A stretch of 64,000 nt of DNA from Alphaproteobacteria bacterium. GTDB taxonomy: Bacteria > Pseudomonadota > Alphaproteobacteria > UBA828. Both the position numbers and the translations under genes were made by a program. Location of the stretch: positions 1-64,000 of the forward strand of contig JAJDXK010000051.1 in the NCBI GenBank assembly GCA_022823305.1. Direction: 5' to 3'. Positions 1-14,212 of the stretch are shown here, piece after piece. How positions within the stretch are numbered: the first letter of the stretch is position 1; each line of letters opens with the position of its first letter. The notes beneath the pieces are model-generated. The model did not search any database, was not told the origin of the DNA, and worked only from the letters and a program-made list of their open reading frames with translations.

Positions 1-81
1 GACGCACACCGCCCCCTGCACCATCACGGTCTCAACAACATCGAACTCGCGTCCGTGAAGAGGGTGAAACCGATGCGTCAC
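1..81 (-). CDS. Possible DUF5372-like small protein, partial (runs off left edge)
   Basis: The minus strand is open from a GTG at 81 to the window edge. It reads VTHRFHPLHGREFDVV followed by about ten more residues. The VTHxFHPLxGREFxxV pattern is what I recall for DUF5372 proteins, a short family often found near transposases. The start lies 17 bases downstream of the crotonase stop, on the same strand. Only 27 codons are visible, so neither family nor coding status is secure. It may be a remnant of an insertion sequence whose body lies to the left. Confidence 0.35.
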   Translation of the reverse strand, partial: MTHRFHPLHGREFDVVETVMVQGAVCV

Positions 82-97
82 CTGAAAGGTTCGCCGC

Positions 98-919
98 TTA
101 GCACCTGATAGGGGTGCCTTTAAATCCTGACTCCAAGGCGGCCGGGCGCTTCTCGACGAAGGCCCTCACCCCCTCGGCGAAGTCCTCGCTCGCCGCGCAG
201 TCGGCGAACATCTCGCCCTCCATCTGGAGCTGATCCTCGAGAGAGGCGTGGCCGGAGGCCCTGAGCAGCCGCTTGGTGTTGGCGAGGGCGAGCGCCGGGC
301 CCACGGCGAGGCGCCGGGCCAGCGTCTCGGTCTCCTCCTCCAGCCGGTGGGGCGAGACGACGCGGTTGACGATGCCGAGCCGCTCCGCCTCGCGCGCGCC
401 GAAGCGATCGCCCAGCAGTGCCAGCTCCATCGCCTTCTTCGCCCCCACCGTGCGCGGCAGGAACCAGGTCGACGAGCCGTCAGGACTGGTGCCGAGGCGG
501 CAGTAGGCCATGGTGAAGACGGTGTCGGCGGCACAGAGCGCGAGGTCGCAGGCGAGCACGAGGCTGAGCCCGAAGCCGCCGGCGGCGCCGTCGACCTTGG
601 CGATGACCGGCTGCGGCATGCGCCGCATGATGCGGATGATCGCGTGGACCCGGTCGATCATCGACTCGAAGTGGCGGCGGCGCTGGTCCGGTTCGAGCCC
701 CACCACCTCGTGGAAGGCGCGGATGTCGCCGCCCGCCATGAAGCGGCCGTCCGCGCCCTGCAGCACCAGCACGCGCGTCTCGCGCTCGCGCTCGACGGCC
801 GCGAGCGTGGCCACCATCGCGTCGCAGAGCTCGTCGTTGAGCGCGTTCAGCACCTCCGGCCGGTTCAGCGTCATCCGGGCGATGCCGCCCTCGCGCTCGA
901 TCAGCACCGTGTCGCTCAT
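98..919 (-). CDS. Enoyl-CoA hydratase/isomerase (crotonase) family protein, PaaG-like
   Basis: A 273-residue crotonase, normal family length. The first oxyanion-hole segment is FMAGGDI near residues 60-66. The second is the GGFGLSLVLACDLAL stretch. Where hydratases carry the catalytic PE Glu, this protein has YCRLGTSPDGSSTW. That retains an Asp in the position used by PaaG and other enoyl-CoA isomerases, so isomerase activity is more likely than hydratase. It acts on CoA thioesters in the cytoplasm; the substrate is unknown. It is divergent from the RidA-family gene (98-bp gap). Family assignment is secure, specificity is not. Confidence 0.85.
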   Translation of the reverse strand: MSDTVLIEREGGIARMTLNRPEVLNALNDELCDAMVATLAAVERERETRVLVLQGADGRFMAGGDIRAFHEVVGLEPDQRRRHFESMIDRVHAIIRIMRRMPQPVIAKVDGAAGGFGLSLVLACDLALCAADTVFTMAYCRLGTSPDGSSTWFLPRTVGAKKAMELALLGDRFGAREAERLGIVNRVVSPHRLEEETETLARRLAVGPALALANTKRLLRASGHASLEDQLQMEGEMFADCAASEDFAEGVRAFVEKRPAALESGFKGTPIRC

Positions 920-1017
920 GTCGCATGCCTCCTGCTTCCGCCGTGTGCGCCTCCTACCATCTGGCGGCGCCTTGGGCGAGACTGTCGCGCAGGAAACCCC
1001 CGCGGAGGAGAACAGCG

Positions 1018-1425
1018 ATGGCCGACAACGCGGTTCGCATCAAGACCGACCCCGATCCCTACGAGGCCTTCAGGCTGGCGCAGGCCTATCGCGTCGGCGA
1101 CCTGATCTTCGTCTCCGGTCAGGCCGCCATCGACCTCGACGGCAGCATCGTCGGCGCAGGCGATTTCGACGCCCAGGCCGAGCAGACCTTCAAGAACCTG
1201 GCGGCGGTGCTGGAGGCCGGCGGCTCCAGCCTCGCGAAGGTCGTCAAGGTAACCATCTTCCTCAAGGACATGGGCAATTTCGGCAAGATCGTGAGCTTGC
1301 GGGAGAAACACTTCACGCCGCCCTACCCGGCGGACACCATCGTGGAGATCACCTCGCTGGCGCTGCCCGAGCTCGAGATCGAGATCGAGGCGATCGCCAT
1401 GGTCGAGGGCGAGATCGTGGGCTGA
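1018..1425 (+). CDS. RidA/YjgF/TdcF (Rid) family protein
   Basis: A 135-residue Rid-family protein. The ATG at 1018 was chosen because GCGGAGGAGA precedes it at good spacing and MADNAVRIKTDPDPY begins the conserved fold. The C-terminal EIEIEAIAMVEGEIVG matches the family. Archetypal RidA deaminates reactive 2-aminoacrylate imines using an Arg in a PARxxVEV motif. Here that segment is PADTIVEI, with Asp in place of Arg, so classical imine deaminase activity is doubtful. It sits 116 bases upstream of sucC on the same strand but is probably a separate unit. Confidence 0.8.
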   Translation: MADNAVRIKTDPDPYEAFRLAQAYRVGDLIFVSGQAAIDLDGSIVGAGDFDAQAEQTFKNLAAVLEAGGSSLAKVVKVTIFLKDMGNFGKIVSLREKHFTPPYPADTIVEITSLALPELEIEIEAIAMVEGEIVG

Positions 1426-1499
1426 TTGCACCCGCAGACGCGCCCGCCCGTCCTCGGTTGCACGGGCCGACGCGATAGCCGGCGCGGGCGGCAGGGTGC

Positions 1500-1505
1500 T
1501 ATAAC
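1500..1505 (+). promoter_or_regulatory. Possible -10 box for the suc operon
   Basis: TATAAC lies in an otherwise GC-rich 116-bp gap, 36 bases before the sucC start. I see no convincing -35 at 16-18 bases. It is the only sigma70-like -10 in the gap. Confidence 0.3.
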
Positions 1506-1541
1506 GGCGCCCCCTCGATCCTCGCCCGGCGGGACGGCCCC

Positions 1542-2710
1542 ATGAACCTCCACGAGTATCAGGCCAAGCAGGTGCTGGCGGGCTTCGGCGTGCCGGTGCC
1601 GCGCGGCGTGCCCGTGCTCGCGCCCGGCGAGGTGGAGGCCGCAGTCGACGAACTGGGCGGCCCGGTCTGGGTGGTGAAGGCGCAGATCCACGCCGGCGGG
1701 CGCGGCAAGGCCGGCGGCGTCAAGGTGTGCACCAGCCGCGACGAGGCGGTGGAGACCGCGCGGGGCATGTTCGGCCGTGTGCTCGTCACGCACCAGACCG
1801 GTCCCGCAGGCCGCGCGGTGCGCCGCGTCTATCTGGAGGAAGGCGCGGCCATCGCGCATGAGTACTACCTCGGCGCCGTGGTGGACCGGGAGAGCGGGCG
1901 CGTCGCGCTCATGGCATCGCGCCAGGGCGGCGTCGACATCGAGGAGGTGGCGGCGCGGAGCCCGGAGGCCATCGTCACGGTGACCGTCGATCCCGCGAGC
2001 GGCTTCCAGCCCCACCACGGGCGTGGACTGGCCTTCGGCCTCGGGCTCACGGGCGCGGCGGCGAAGGCGGCGGGCGCGCTCGCCCGCGCCGTCCACGACG
2101 CGGTCCTGGGCTGCGATGCGAGCCTGGTCGAGATCAACCCGCTGATCGAGACCGAGGACGGCGCGCTCGTGGCCCTCGACGCCAAGGTCGGCATCGACGA
2201 CAACGCGCTCTTCCGCCGCAAGGAGCTCGCGGCGCTGCGCGACCCGGACGAGGAGGACCCGGCGGAGCGTGCGGCGGCCGGGCACGGGCTCAGCTACGTC
2301 AAGCTCGACGGCAACATCGGCTGCATGGTGAACGGCGCCGGCCTCGCCATGGCGACCATGGACATCATCAAGCTGCACGGCGCCGAGCCCGCCAACTTCC
2401 TCGACGTCGGCGGCGGCGCCAGCCGCGAGAAGGTGACGGAGGCCTTCAAGATCATCCTCTCCGACGCCAACGTGCGCGGCATCCTGGTCAACATCTTCGG
2501 CGGCATCATGCGCTGCGACGTGATCGCCGAGGGCATTGTCGCCGCGGCGCGCGAGGTCGAGCTGGGGCTCCCCCTCGTGGTCCGGCTCGAGGGCACCAAC
2601 GTGGAGAAGGGCAAGGCGATCCTCGCGGGCGCGGGCATCGACCTGATCGCGGCCGACGACCTCGGCGATGCCGCGGCCAAGGTGGTCCAGGCCGTCGGGC
2701 GGACGGGCTG

Positions 2711-2711
<1 letters not shown>
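1542..2711 (+). CDS. sucC: Succinyl-CoA ligase (ADP/GDP-forming) beta subunit
   Basis: The 389-residue beta subunit of succinyl-CoA synthetase, which converts succinyl-CoA, NDP and phosphate to succinate, CoA and NTP in the TCA cycle. The N-terminus [20 protein letters not shown] is diagnostic of SucC. An ATP-grasp domain follows ([18 protein letters not shown]). The C-terminal CoA-ligase domain carries [16 protein letters not shown] and [11 protein letters not shown]. Length is typical. The stop overlaps the sucD start by one base, so translation is coupled to the partner subunit. It heads sucC-sucD-sucA-sucB-lpdA, the usual alphaproteobacterial order, although mdh, often upstream, is absent here. 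Confidence 0.97.
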
Positions 2712-6482
<3,771 letters not shown>

Positions 6483-6486
<4 letters not shown>

Positions 6487-7808
6487 CCATCGACATCACC
6501 GTTCCGGCCCTCGGCGAATCGGTCACGGAGGCGACCGTGACCCGCTGGCTCAAGGCGGAGGGCGACGCGGTCGCGCCCGACGAGACGCTGGTGGAGCTGG
6601 AAACCGACAAGATCGCGGTCGAGGTCAAGGCCGAGGCCGCCGGCACCCTCGCCGAGATCGCCGCCGCCGAGGGCGCCGACGTCGAGGTGGGCGCGCTGCT
6701 CGGCCGCCTCGTGCCGGAAGGCGCGGCAATTGGTGCCAAGCCGGAAGGTGCGGCAGCGGGGACCGCGCCGGACTCTTCCGACGCGCCCGCGGCGGCTCCC
6801 GCGCGCGAGACGGTGCCCGCTCGCGCGACTTCCGTGCGCCGGACCCCCCCGCCGTCGCCGGCCGTGCGGCGCCTGCTCGACGAGCACGGCCTGGATGCGG
6901 CCGAGCTCAGGGGCAGCGGCAAGGGCGGTCGCCTGTTGAAGAGCGACGTTCTGGCCGCCGTGGTGGCGCGCGCCGCCCCCGCCGCTGCGCCTGAAGCCGG
7001 GCCCCCGCCGGAACCTGAGCCCGAGACCGCCCCGCCCGAGCCGACGCCGGAACCCGCTCCGGCACCTGCCCCTCCGCCGCCGGCGGCTCCCCAGTTGCGC
7101 CGTGACGATGCACGCGAAGAGCGGGTGCCCATGAGCCGCCTGCGCCGCCGCGCCGCCGAGCGGCTCAAGCTCGCGCTCGACACGGCGGCGATGCTCACCA
7201 CCTTCAACGAGGTGGACATGAGCGCGGTCCAGGCGCTCCGCGCCGCGCACGGCGAGGCCTTCGAGCAGCGCCACGGCGTCCGCCTCGGCTTCATGTCCTT
7301 CTTCGTGCACGCGGCCGTCGCCGCCCTGGTCGAGTACCCCGCGGTCAACGCGCAGATCGAGGGCGACGAGATCGTCTACAAGCACTACCACGACATCGGC
7401 GTCGCGGTGAGCGCGCCGCAGGGCCTGGTGGTGCCGGTGCTGAGGGACGCCGGCGCGATGAGCTTCGCCGAGGTGGAGCAGGCGGTTCGCGCCTATGCCC
7501 TCAAGGCGCGCGAGGGCAAGCTCGCGCTGGACGACCTGCTGGGCGGCACCTTCACCATCTCCAACGGCGGGGTCTTCGGCTCGCTCATGTCGACGCCGAT
7601 CATCAACCCGCCGCAGTCCGCGATCCTCGGCATGCACAAGGTGCAGGAGCGTCCGGTCGCGGTCGCAGGCGCGGTGGAAATCCGGCCGATGATGTATCTT
7701 GCGCTGAGCTACGACCACCGCATCATCGACGGCCGCGAGGCGGTCAGCTTCCTGGTGCGGATCAAGGACTGCATCGAGGACCCGCAGCGCATCCTGCTTG
7801 ACCTCTGA
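6483..7808 (+). CDS. sucB: 2-oxoglutarate dehydrogenase E2 (dihydrolipoyl succinyltransferase)
   Basis: A 441-residue E2o core, starting at GTG 6483 ([19 protein letters not shown]). The lipoyl domain spans residues 1-77, with the lipoylated Lys43 in [12 protein letters not shown] flexible linker follows. The peripheral subunit-binding domain covers about 125-160 ([12 protein letters not shown] to [10 protein letters not shown]). A second Ala/Pro/Glu-rich linker runs to about 215. The catalytic acyltransferase domain ends with [13 protein letters not shown], giving catalytic His412 and Asp416. It transfers succinyl from lipoamide to CoA. It is translationally coupled to sucA and followed by lpdA after 26 bases. 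Confidence 0.97.
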
Positions 7809-7834
7809 GGGCGAGATCACCGGCCGGAGCAGCC

Positions 7835-9238
<1,404 letters not shown>

Positions 9239-9251
9239 GCGGGGCAGGACC

Positions 9252-11585
9252 ATGAACACCGGCGCACCGGCTGCCACCATGCGGCGCATCAGCGAGATGA
9301 CGGAGACGCACTTCGACGGCGTGAGCAAGCCCTACGTGCCGCCGGCGCAGCTCTCGATCTCCGACAAGCTCACCCTGCACCGCGAGTGGGAGAGCGACAT
9401 CGACCCGGTCACCTACGAGGTGATCCGCCACAACCTGTGGAACATCAACGAGGAGCACGGCGCCACCATCCAGCGCATCTCGGGCTCGCCGGTGGCGATC
9501 TACGCGCTCGACCTCAACCCCTCGATCCTCACCGAGGACGCCGAGTTCGTCTATTTCGGCCCCTACATGCAGTACATGTCGGGCGTCACCGACACGCAGG
9601 TGAAGTGGATCCTGGAGAACCGCAGCGACAATCCCGGCATCGCCGAGGGCGACATGTTCCTCGCCAACGACCCTTGGGTGGGGGCGGCGCACCAGATGGA
9701 CGTGATGGTGATCTGCCCGGTGTTCTGGGAGGGTGAGCTCTTCTGCTGGATCACCAACTGCCTGCATCAGTACGACATCGGCGGCATCACGCCGGGCAGC
9801 TTCTGCCCCGCCGCCGAGAGCGCCTTCGACGAGGGGATCCTGATCCCGCCGGTGAAGATCGTCGAGAACGACGTGGTGCGCCGCGATATCGAGGAACTCT
9901 ACCTGCGCTCTTCGCGCAAGCCGGAGATGGTGGCGCTCGACTTCCGCGCCCAGCTTGCCGGCAACATGAGCGCGCGCGAGCGCCTGCTCCAGCTGGTCCG
10001 CCGCTACGGGCCGCGCACGGTCAAGGGCGTGATGAAACGCATCATCGACAATGCGGAGACCGCCTTCCTCGCCAAGCTGGAGCGCCTCCCCGACGGCGCC
10101 TGGAGCGACCGCACCTACGTCGAGGCCTGCCGCCCGGGCGACCGCCGCACCCACCGCGTGCAGATCACCGTCACCAAGCAGGGCAACCGGCTGATCTTCG
10201 ACAACGACGGCACCGCGCCGCAGGACGGCGCCATGAACGCCACCTATTCCGGCTGGCGCGGCTCGGTCATGGTGGCGATCAACGAGCTGCTGGCCTGGGA
10301 CCAGTACTTCGCGGTGGGCGGCGCGCTCAGGCACATCGACTTCGACCCCACCGCGGGCACGCTCAACTGCGCCGACTTCCCGGCCAGCGTGTCGACCGCG
10401 CCCACCCAGTCGATGGAGATCTCGCTCTATCCCGCCTACAACGCGATCTCCAAGATGCTCTATTCGGACGAAACGCTGCGCGGCGACATCATGGGCATCG
10501 GCGGCACCAGCCAGTGGCCGGCGACGCTCTTTCGCGGTATCGACCAGTGGGGCGAGCGCTACGGCTACCTGCTGATCGACCCCATCGGCGGCTCCATCGG
10601 CGCGTTTGCGCACGGCGACGGCATCAACACCGGCGGCCAGGCGCGCACGCCGATCTGCCAGCTCCCCAACGTGGAGCACAACGAGCAGAACTTCCCGCTG
10701 CTGGTCCTCTACCGCAAGGAGCTGCCGGATTCCGGCGGCGCCGGCAGGTATCGCGGCGGGCTCTCCGCCGAGACCTGCTTCATCCCCCACAACACCGAGC
10801 GCATCACCCAGGACACGCTGTCGTCGGGCAACGCGACGCCCACGTCCACCGGCATGATGGGGGGATATCCGTCCACCACCAACGCCTACCAGTTCATCCG
10901 CGAGAGCGACATCCTGGAGCGCATGGCCGAGAGCCGCATGGTGGAGGATCATTCCGAGGTGTCCGGCCGGCCCGAGCACCTGGAGCTCCGGCAGGAGAAC
11001 TTCGACCAGCACCCGGCGGACGTCTACGCCGTGCGCTGGTCGGGCGGCGGCGGCTTCGGCGACCCCATGCGGCGCGAGGCGGCGAAGATCCAGCACGACC
11101 TCCTGCACCGCAACATCACGGCGGAAGCCGCGCGGACCATCTTCGGCGCCGTGCTGGCCGAGGACGAGATCACCGTCGATGCCGAGGCCACGCGGGAGAA
11201 TCGCGCCGCCATCCTGGTCGAGCGCCTGGCCCGGCTCGGCAACGGTGCGCCGCCGCCGGCCAAGCGAGAGGGCGGGACCCGGCTGCACGCAACGGACGCG
11301 CTCGACGTGCGCGAGGACGAGGCCGGCGCCTATTGGGCCTGCGGTGCGTGCGGCACCTCCCTCGGCCCGGTCGAGGGCAACTACAAGCTCGCCTGTCTCA
11401 AGGACGTGCGCCCGGTCTCGGACTCCAACCCGCTGATCGGCGACCCCGCCCTCTTCGTCGACGATGCGGTGGAGTTCCGCCTCTTCTGCTGCCCCGGCTG
11501 CGGCACGCAGATCGAGAACGAGATCGCCGTCGCCGCCGATCCCATCCTGCGGGATATTTCGCTCAGGCTTGCCCCCGATGGCTGA
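9252..11585 (+). CDS. Hydantoinase B/oxoprolinase-family subunit with C-terminal zinc-ribbon tail (acetone-carboxylase-like)
   Basis: A 777-residue protein. Residues from about 45 (DPVTYEVIRHNLWNINEEHG) to about 600 are a HyuB-type domain, with EGDMFLANDPWVGAAHQMD, CFIPHN and GGGGFGDPMRR. The length exceeds the usual 520-640 residues of HyuB and resembles the large subunit of acetone carboxylase. The last about 85 residues hold two Cys pairs, C697-x2-C700 and C747-x2-C750 (CCPGCGTQ), suggesting a metal-binding ribbon like the acetone carboxylase gamma subunit. Such enzymes cleave cyclic amides, or carboxylate ketones, with ATP used by a HyuA partner. Met 9288 or 9297 are alternative starts. 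The stop overlaps the next gene by 8 bases. Confidence 0.8.
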   Translation: MNTGAPAATMRRISEMTETHFDGVSKPYVPPAQLSISDKLTLHREWESDIDPVTYEVIRHNLWNINEEHGATIQRISGSPVAIYALDLNPSILTEDAEFVYFGPYMQYMSGVTDTQVKWILENRSDNPGIAEGDMFLANDPWVGAAHQMDVMVICPVFWEGELFCWITNCLHQYDIGGITPGSFCPAAESAFDEGILIPPVKIVENDVVRRDIEELYLRSSRKPEMVALDFRAQLAGNMSARERLLQLVRRYGPRTVKGVMKRIIDNAETAFLAKLERLPDGAWSDRTYVEACRPGDRRTHRVQITVTKQGNRLIFDNDGTAPQDGAMNATYSGWRGSVMVAINELLAWDQYFAVGGALRHIDFDPTAGTLNCADFPASVSTAPTQSMEISLYPAYNAISKMLYSDETLRGDIMGIGGTSQWPATLFRGIDQWGERYGYLLIDPIGGSIGAFAHGDGINTGGQARTPICQLPNVEHNEQNFPLLVLYRKELPDSGGAGRYRGGLSAETCFIPHNTERITQDTLSSGNATPTSTGMMGGYPSTTNAYQFIRESDILERMAESRMVEDHSEVSGRPEHLELRQENFDQHPADVYAVRWSGGGGFGDPMRREAAKIQHDLLHRNITAEAARTIFGAVLAEDEITVDAEATRENRAAILVERLARLGNGAPPPAKREGGTRLHATDALDVREDEAGAYWACGACGTSLGPVEGNYKLACLKDVRPVSDSNPLIGDPALFVDDAVEFRLFCCPGCGTQIENEIAVAADPILRDISLRLAPDG

Positions 11586-12960
11586 CGACGCTCACACTCC
11601 CTCCAACGCCCACGCCGACCTCATGGCGCGGGACGCAGCCCGCGTCTTCGGCTGGCGCTACCAGCCGGCGATCCAGTTCGAGCGGGGCGAGGGGATCTGG
11701 CTCTACGACGTCGACGGCGAGCGCTACTACGACCTCACCGCCGGCATGATGTGCAACGTGCTGGGCCACTGCCACCCCGAGCTGGTGGAGGTCATGCGCG
11801 AGGAAGCCGGCAAGCTCTGGCACGAGAACTCGTGGTACTCGAACCCGCACCTCGTCCGCTTCGCCGAGCGCATCGCCTCCACGCTGCCTGACGGGCTGGA
11901 GGTGGTGAACTTCGCCGTCACCGGCTCCGAGGCCAACGAGATCGCCATGCGCATGGCGCTCGGCGTCACCGGCAGACACGATATCCTCTCGGTGATCCGG
12001 GGCCTCCACGGCGGCAGCCTCGCGGTTGAGTCCGTGACCACCATCGGCGGCGCCCGGCGGCGCCACCTGGGCCCGCTGCTGGCGCCCGCCAACGCGCCCG
12101 CGATCTACGCCCCTTTCTGTTACCGCTGCCCGATCAACCTGGAATACCCCGCCTGCGACGTGGCCTGCCTCGCGAGCTCGCGCGAGCTGATCGACCACGT
12201 GACCAGTGGCGACATCGCGGCCGTGCTGGCGGAGACCATGCTCGTCGCAGGCGGCATGGTGGTGCCGCCGCCGGAATGGCTGCCCCGGCTCAAGCAGCTC
12301 GCGGAGTCCGAGGGCGCGCTGCTGGTGCTGGACGAGGCCCAGCTCGCGCCGGCCCGCACCGGCAGGCTCTGGGGCTTCCAGCACTACGACGTGGTGCCCG
12401 ACATCGTCACCTTCGCCAAGGGAATGAGCGCAGGACTCGCCATCTGCGGCGCGGTGACCACGCGCGAGATCGCGGAAGAGGCGCGCGGCAAGGCGGGGCT
12501 CCCCTGGGCCGGCACCTATTCCGGCGACCCGCTGCCGGCGGCAGTCGCCGACAGGCAGCTCGAGATCGTGCTGCGCGACAGGCTCGACGAGCGCGCGGCC
12601 GCCTCGGGCCGGGTGCTGCGCGCCGCGCTGGAACGCCTGCGCGATGCGCACGACGTGATCGGCGACGTGCGCGGCCGGGGCCTCTACCAGATGCTCGATA
12701 TCGTGAGCGACCGCGGGGCGCGCACGCCCGATCCCGCCATGGCCGAGCGCATCCGCCTCAACGCGGCGCTCGGCGGCGTGATCGTGATCTGCATCAAGAA
12801 CTTCATCCGCATCTGCCCGCCGCTCACCGTGACCGAGGCGGAGATCGGCGCGTTTGCCGAGCGCCTCGACCGCGCCATCCGCCGCGCGCTGGACGGCCAT
12901 CCCAGGGACGTCGACTTCCGCGCGTCGAGTTCGCTGGCCATGGGCAGCGCCGCTCCCTAG
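11578..12960 (+). CDS. Class III (omega) aminotransferase, PLP-dependent
   Basis: A 460-residue fold-type I enzyme. The ATG at 11578 lies inside the end of the previous gene (8-bp overlap). Conserved elements are YDLTAGMMCNVLGHCHPE, the GSEANEIAMRMAL phosphate-cup region, LVLDEAQLAPARTGRLWGFQ with the cofactor-binding Asp, and IVTFAKGMSAGL with the Schiff-base Lys. C-terminal RICPPLTVTEAEIGAF is typical. It probably moves an omega- or alpha-amino group from an amine or amino acid to an oxo acid. Substrate cannot be read from sequence; location in the operon suggests it handles an amino acid released upstream in the pathway. Confidence 0.88.
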   Translation: MADDAHTPSNAHADLMARDAARVFGWRYQPAIQFERGEGIWLYDVDGERYYDLTAGMMCNVLGHCHPELVEVMREEAGKLWHENSWYSNPHLVRFAERIASTLPDGLEVVNFAVTGSEANEIAMRMALGVTGRHDILSVIRGLHGGSLAVESVTTIGGARRRHLGPLLAPANAPAIYAPFCYRCPINLEYPACDVACLASSRELIDHVTSGDIAAVLAETMLVAGGMVVPPPEWLPRLKQLAESEGALLVLDEAQLAPARTGRLWGFQHYDVVPDIVTFAKGMSAGLAICGAVTTREIAEEARGKAGLPWAGTYSGDPLPAAVADRQLEIVLRDRLDERAAASGRVLRAALERLRDAHDVIGDVRGRGLYQMLDIVSDRGARTPDPAMAERIRLNAALGGVIVICIKNFIRICPPLTVTEAEIGAFAERLDRAIRRALDGHPRDVDFRASSSLAMGSAAP

Positions 12961-12981
12961 GCGGGCCGCAGGGAGGCCACC

Positions 12982-14187
12982 ATGACGAGCCAGGTCTTTC
13001 CCAGGGAGGAGTACGAGGCGCGCTGGGCCAGGGTGCATGCCGAGATGGAGCGCCGCGGATACGAGTGCGCGGTCATCTGGTCGCGCGGCGCGAGCTCGTA
13101 CGATCGCTGCGCCAACCTGCTTTGGCTGGTGAACCACTACTCCGGCCACCCCGGCCAGACGCCGGACAACAACCTGTGGCAGGGGCGGGGCCACAACGCC
13201 CTCATCATGCGGCCGGGCCGGGAGCCCGAGCTGCACAACGACGAGCTGCTGGAGCCGGCGGACTGGCTCGCCACCGACAACTGGCACTGGCACCAGAACC
13301 CGATCAGGGGCACGGCGGACGCGCTCAACGCGCAGGGGGTCACCGGTCCGGTTGCCATCGTCGGAACCGACTTCCTGCCCTGCAAGTACATGGACTGGCT
13401 GCGCGAGTGGTGCCCGCGCATCGACTGGCGGCCGGAGGACGACCTCGTCAAGTCGGTGCAGCACGTCAAGAGCGCCCGCGAGCTCGAGGTCTTCCGCGAG
13501 GCGGGCGAGATCGCGAGCAGCGCGCTTGCCCTCATCATGGAGGGACTCGTCGCAGGCCGGACCGAGGCCGAGTCCGCGGCCGCCGGGGCCGCCGAGGTGG
13601 TGCGCCGCGGCGGCATTCCCAACATCATCCGCCTCTCCCACGGCACCGGCGACGAGATGAACAACTTCAGCCGCTATCCGCTCAGCGGTGCCGACCCCGA
13701 CTCCGCGCCGAAGGAAGGCGACTTCGTGCGCGCCTGGATCATGGGGCCGATGCGCCACGGCTACTTCCTCGACCCCGGTCGCACCGCGGTGTGCGGGCGC
13801 AAGTCCACCTCTACCCAGCGCGCGCTGATGGAGGCCTGCATGGGCATCGTCGACGGCGTGATGGCGAAGATCCGCCCCGGCGTCTCGCCCCACGAGCTCG
13901 CGCGCGAGGGCGACCGGCTGACGCGCGAGGCCGGCGGCGGCGACACGGTGGATCAGGCCGGCCTGCAGTGGCCGCTCTACGGCCACCTCTGCGACATGAT
14001 GTTCGAGAACCCGATGTACGGGCTTTCCACCTGTGACGAGGACCAGCTCATCCTCGAGAACATGGTGTGCAGCTCGGAGGCCTTCCTCGCCTGGGAGGGG
14101 GTCGGCGCGGTAGGCTTCGAGCAGAACCTGATCGTGCACGCGGACCGGGTGGAGGTCATCACCACCACGCCGGTCTGGTGGGACTGA
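12982..14187 (+). CDS. M24-family (creatinase/Xaa-Pro aminopeptidase-like) protein
   Basis: A 401-residue pita-bread-fold protein with an N-terminal creatinase-like domain (about 1-170) and a C-terminal M24 domain. True M24 metallopeptidases use D, D, H, E, E as ligands. Here the first Asp position reads GDFVRAWIMGPMRHGY, lacking the VDxG Asp. The second is present in FLDPGRT, and the His in YGHLCDM. Loss of a metal ligand is typical of creatinase, which hydrolyses creatine to sarcosine and urea without metal. A hydrolase of a guanidino or amide substrate is therefore more likely than a peptidase. It sits in the Hyu operon with a 21-bp gap before and 25 bp after. Confidence 0.75.
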   Translation: MTSQVFPREEYEARWARVHAEMERRGYECAVIWSRGASSYDRCANLLWLVNHYSGHPGQTPDNNLWQGRGHNALIMRPGREPELHNDELLEPADWLATDNWHWHQNPIRGTADALNAQGVTGPVAIVGTDFLPCKYMDWLREWCPRIDWRPEDDLVKSVQHVKSARELEVFREAGEIASSALALIMEGLVAGRTEAESAAAGAAEVVRRGGIPNIIRLSHGTGDEMNNFSRYPLSGADPDSAPKEGDFVRAWIMGPMRHGYFLDPGRTAVCGRKSTSTQRALMEACMGIVDGVMAKIRPGVSPHELAREGDRLTREAGGGDTVDQAGLQWPLYGHLCDMMFENPMYGLSTCDEDQLILENMVCSSEAFLAWEGVGAVGFEQNLIVHADRVEVITTTPVWWD

Positions 14188-14212
14188 CGAGAGGCGCAAG
14201 GCGGGACGCGGC

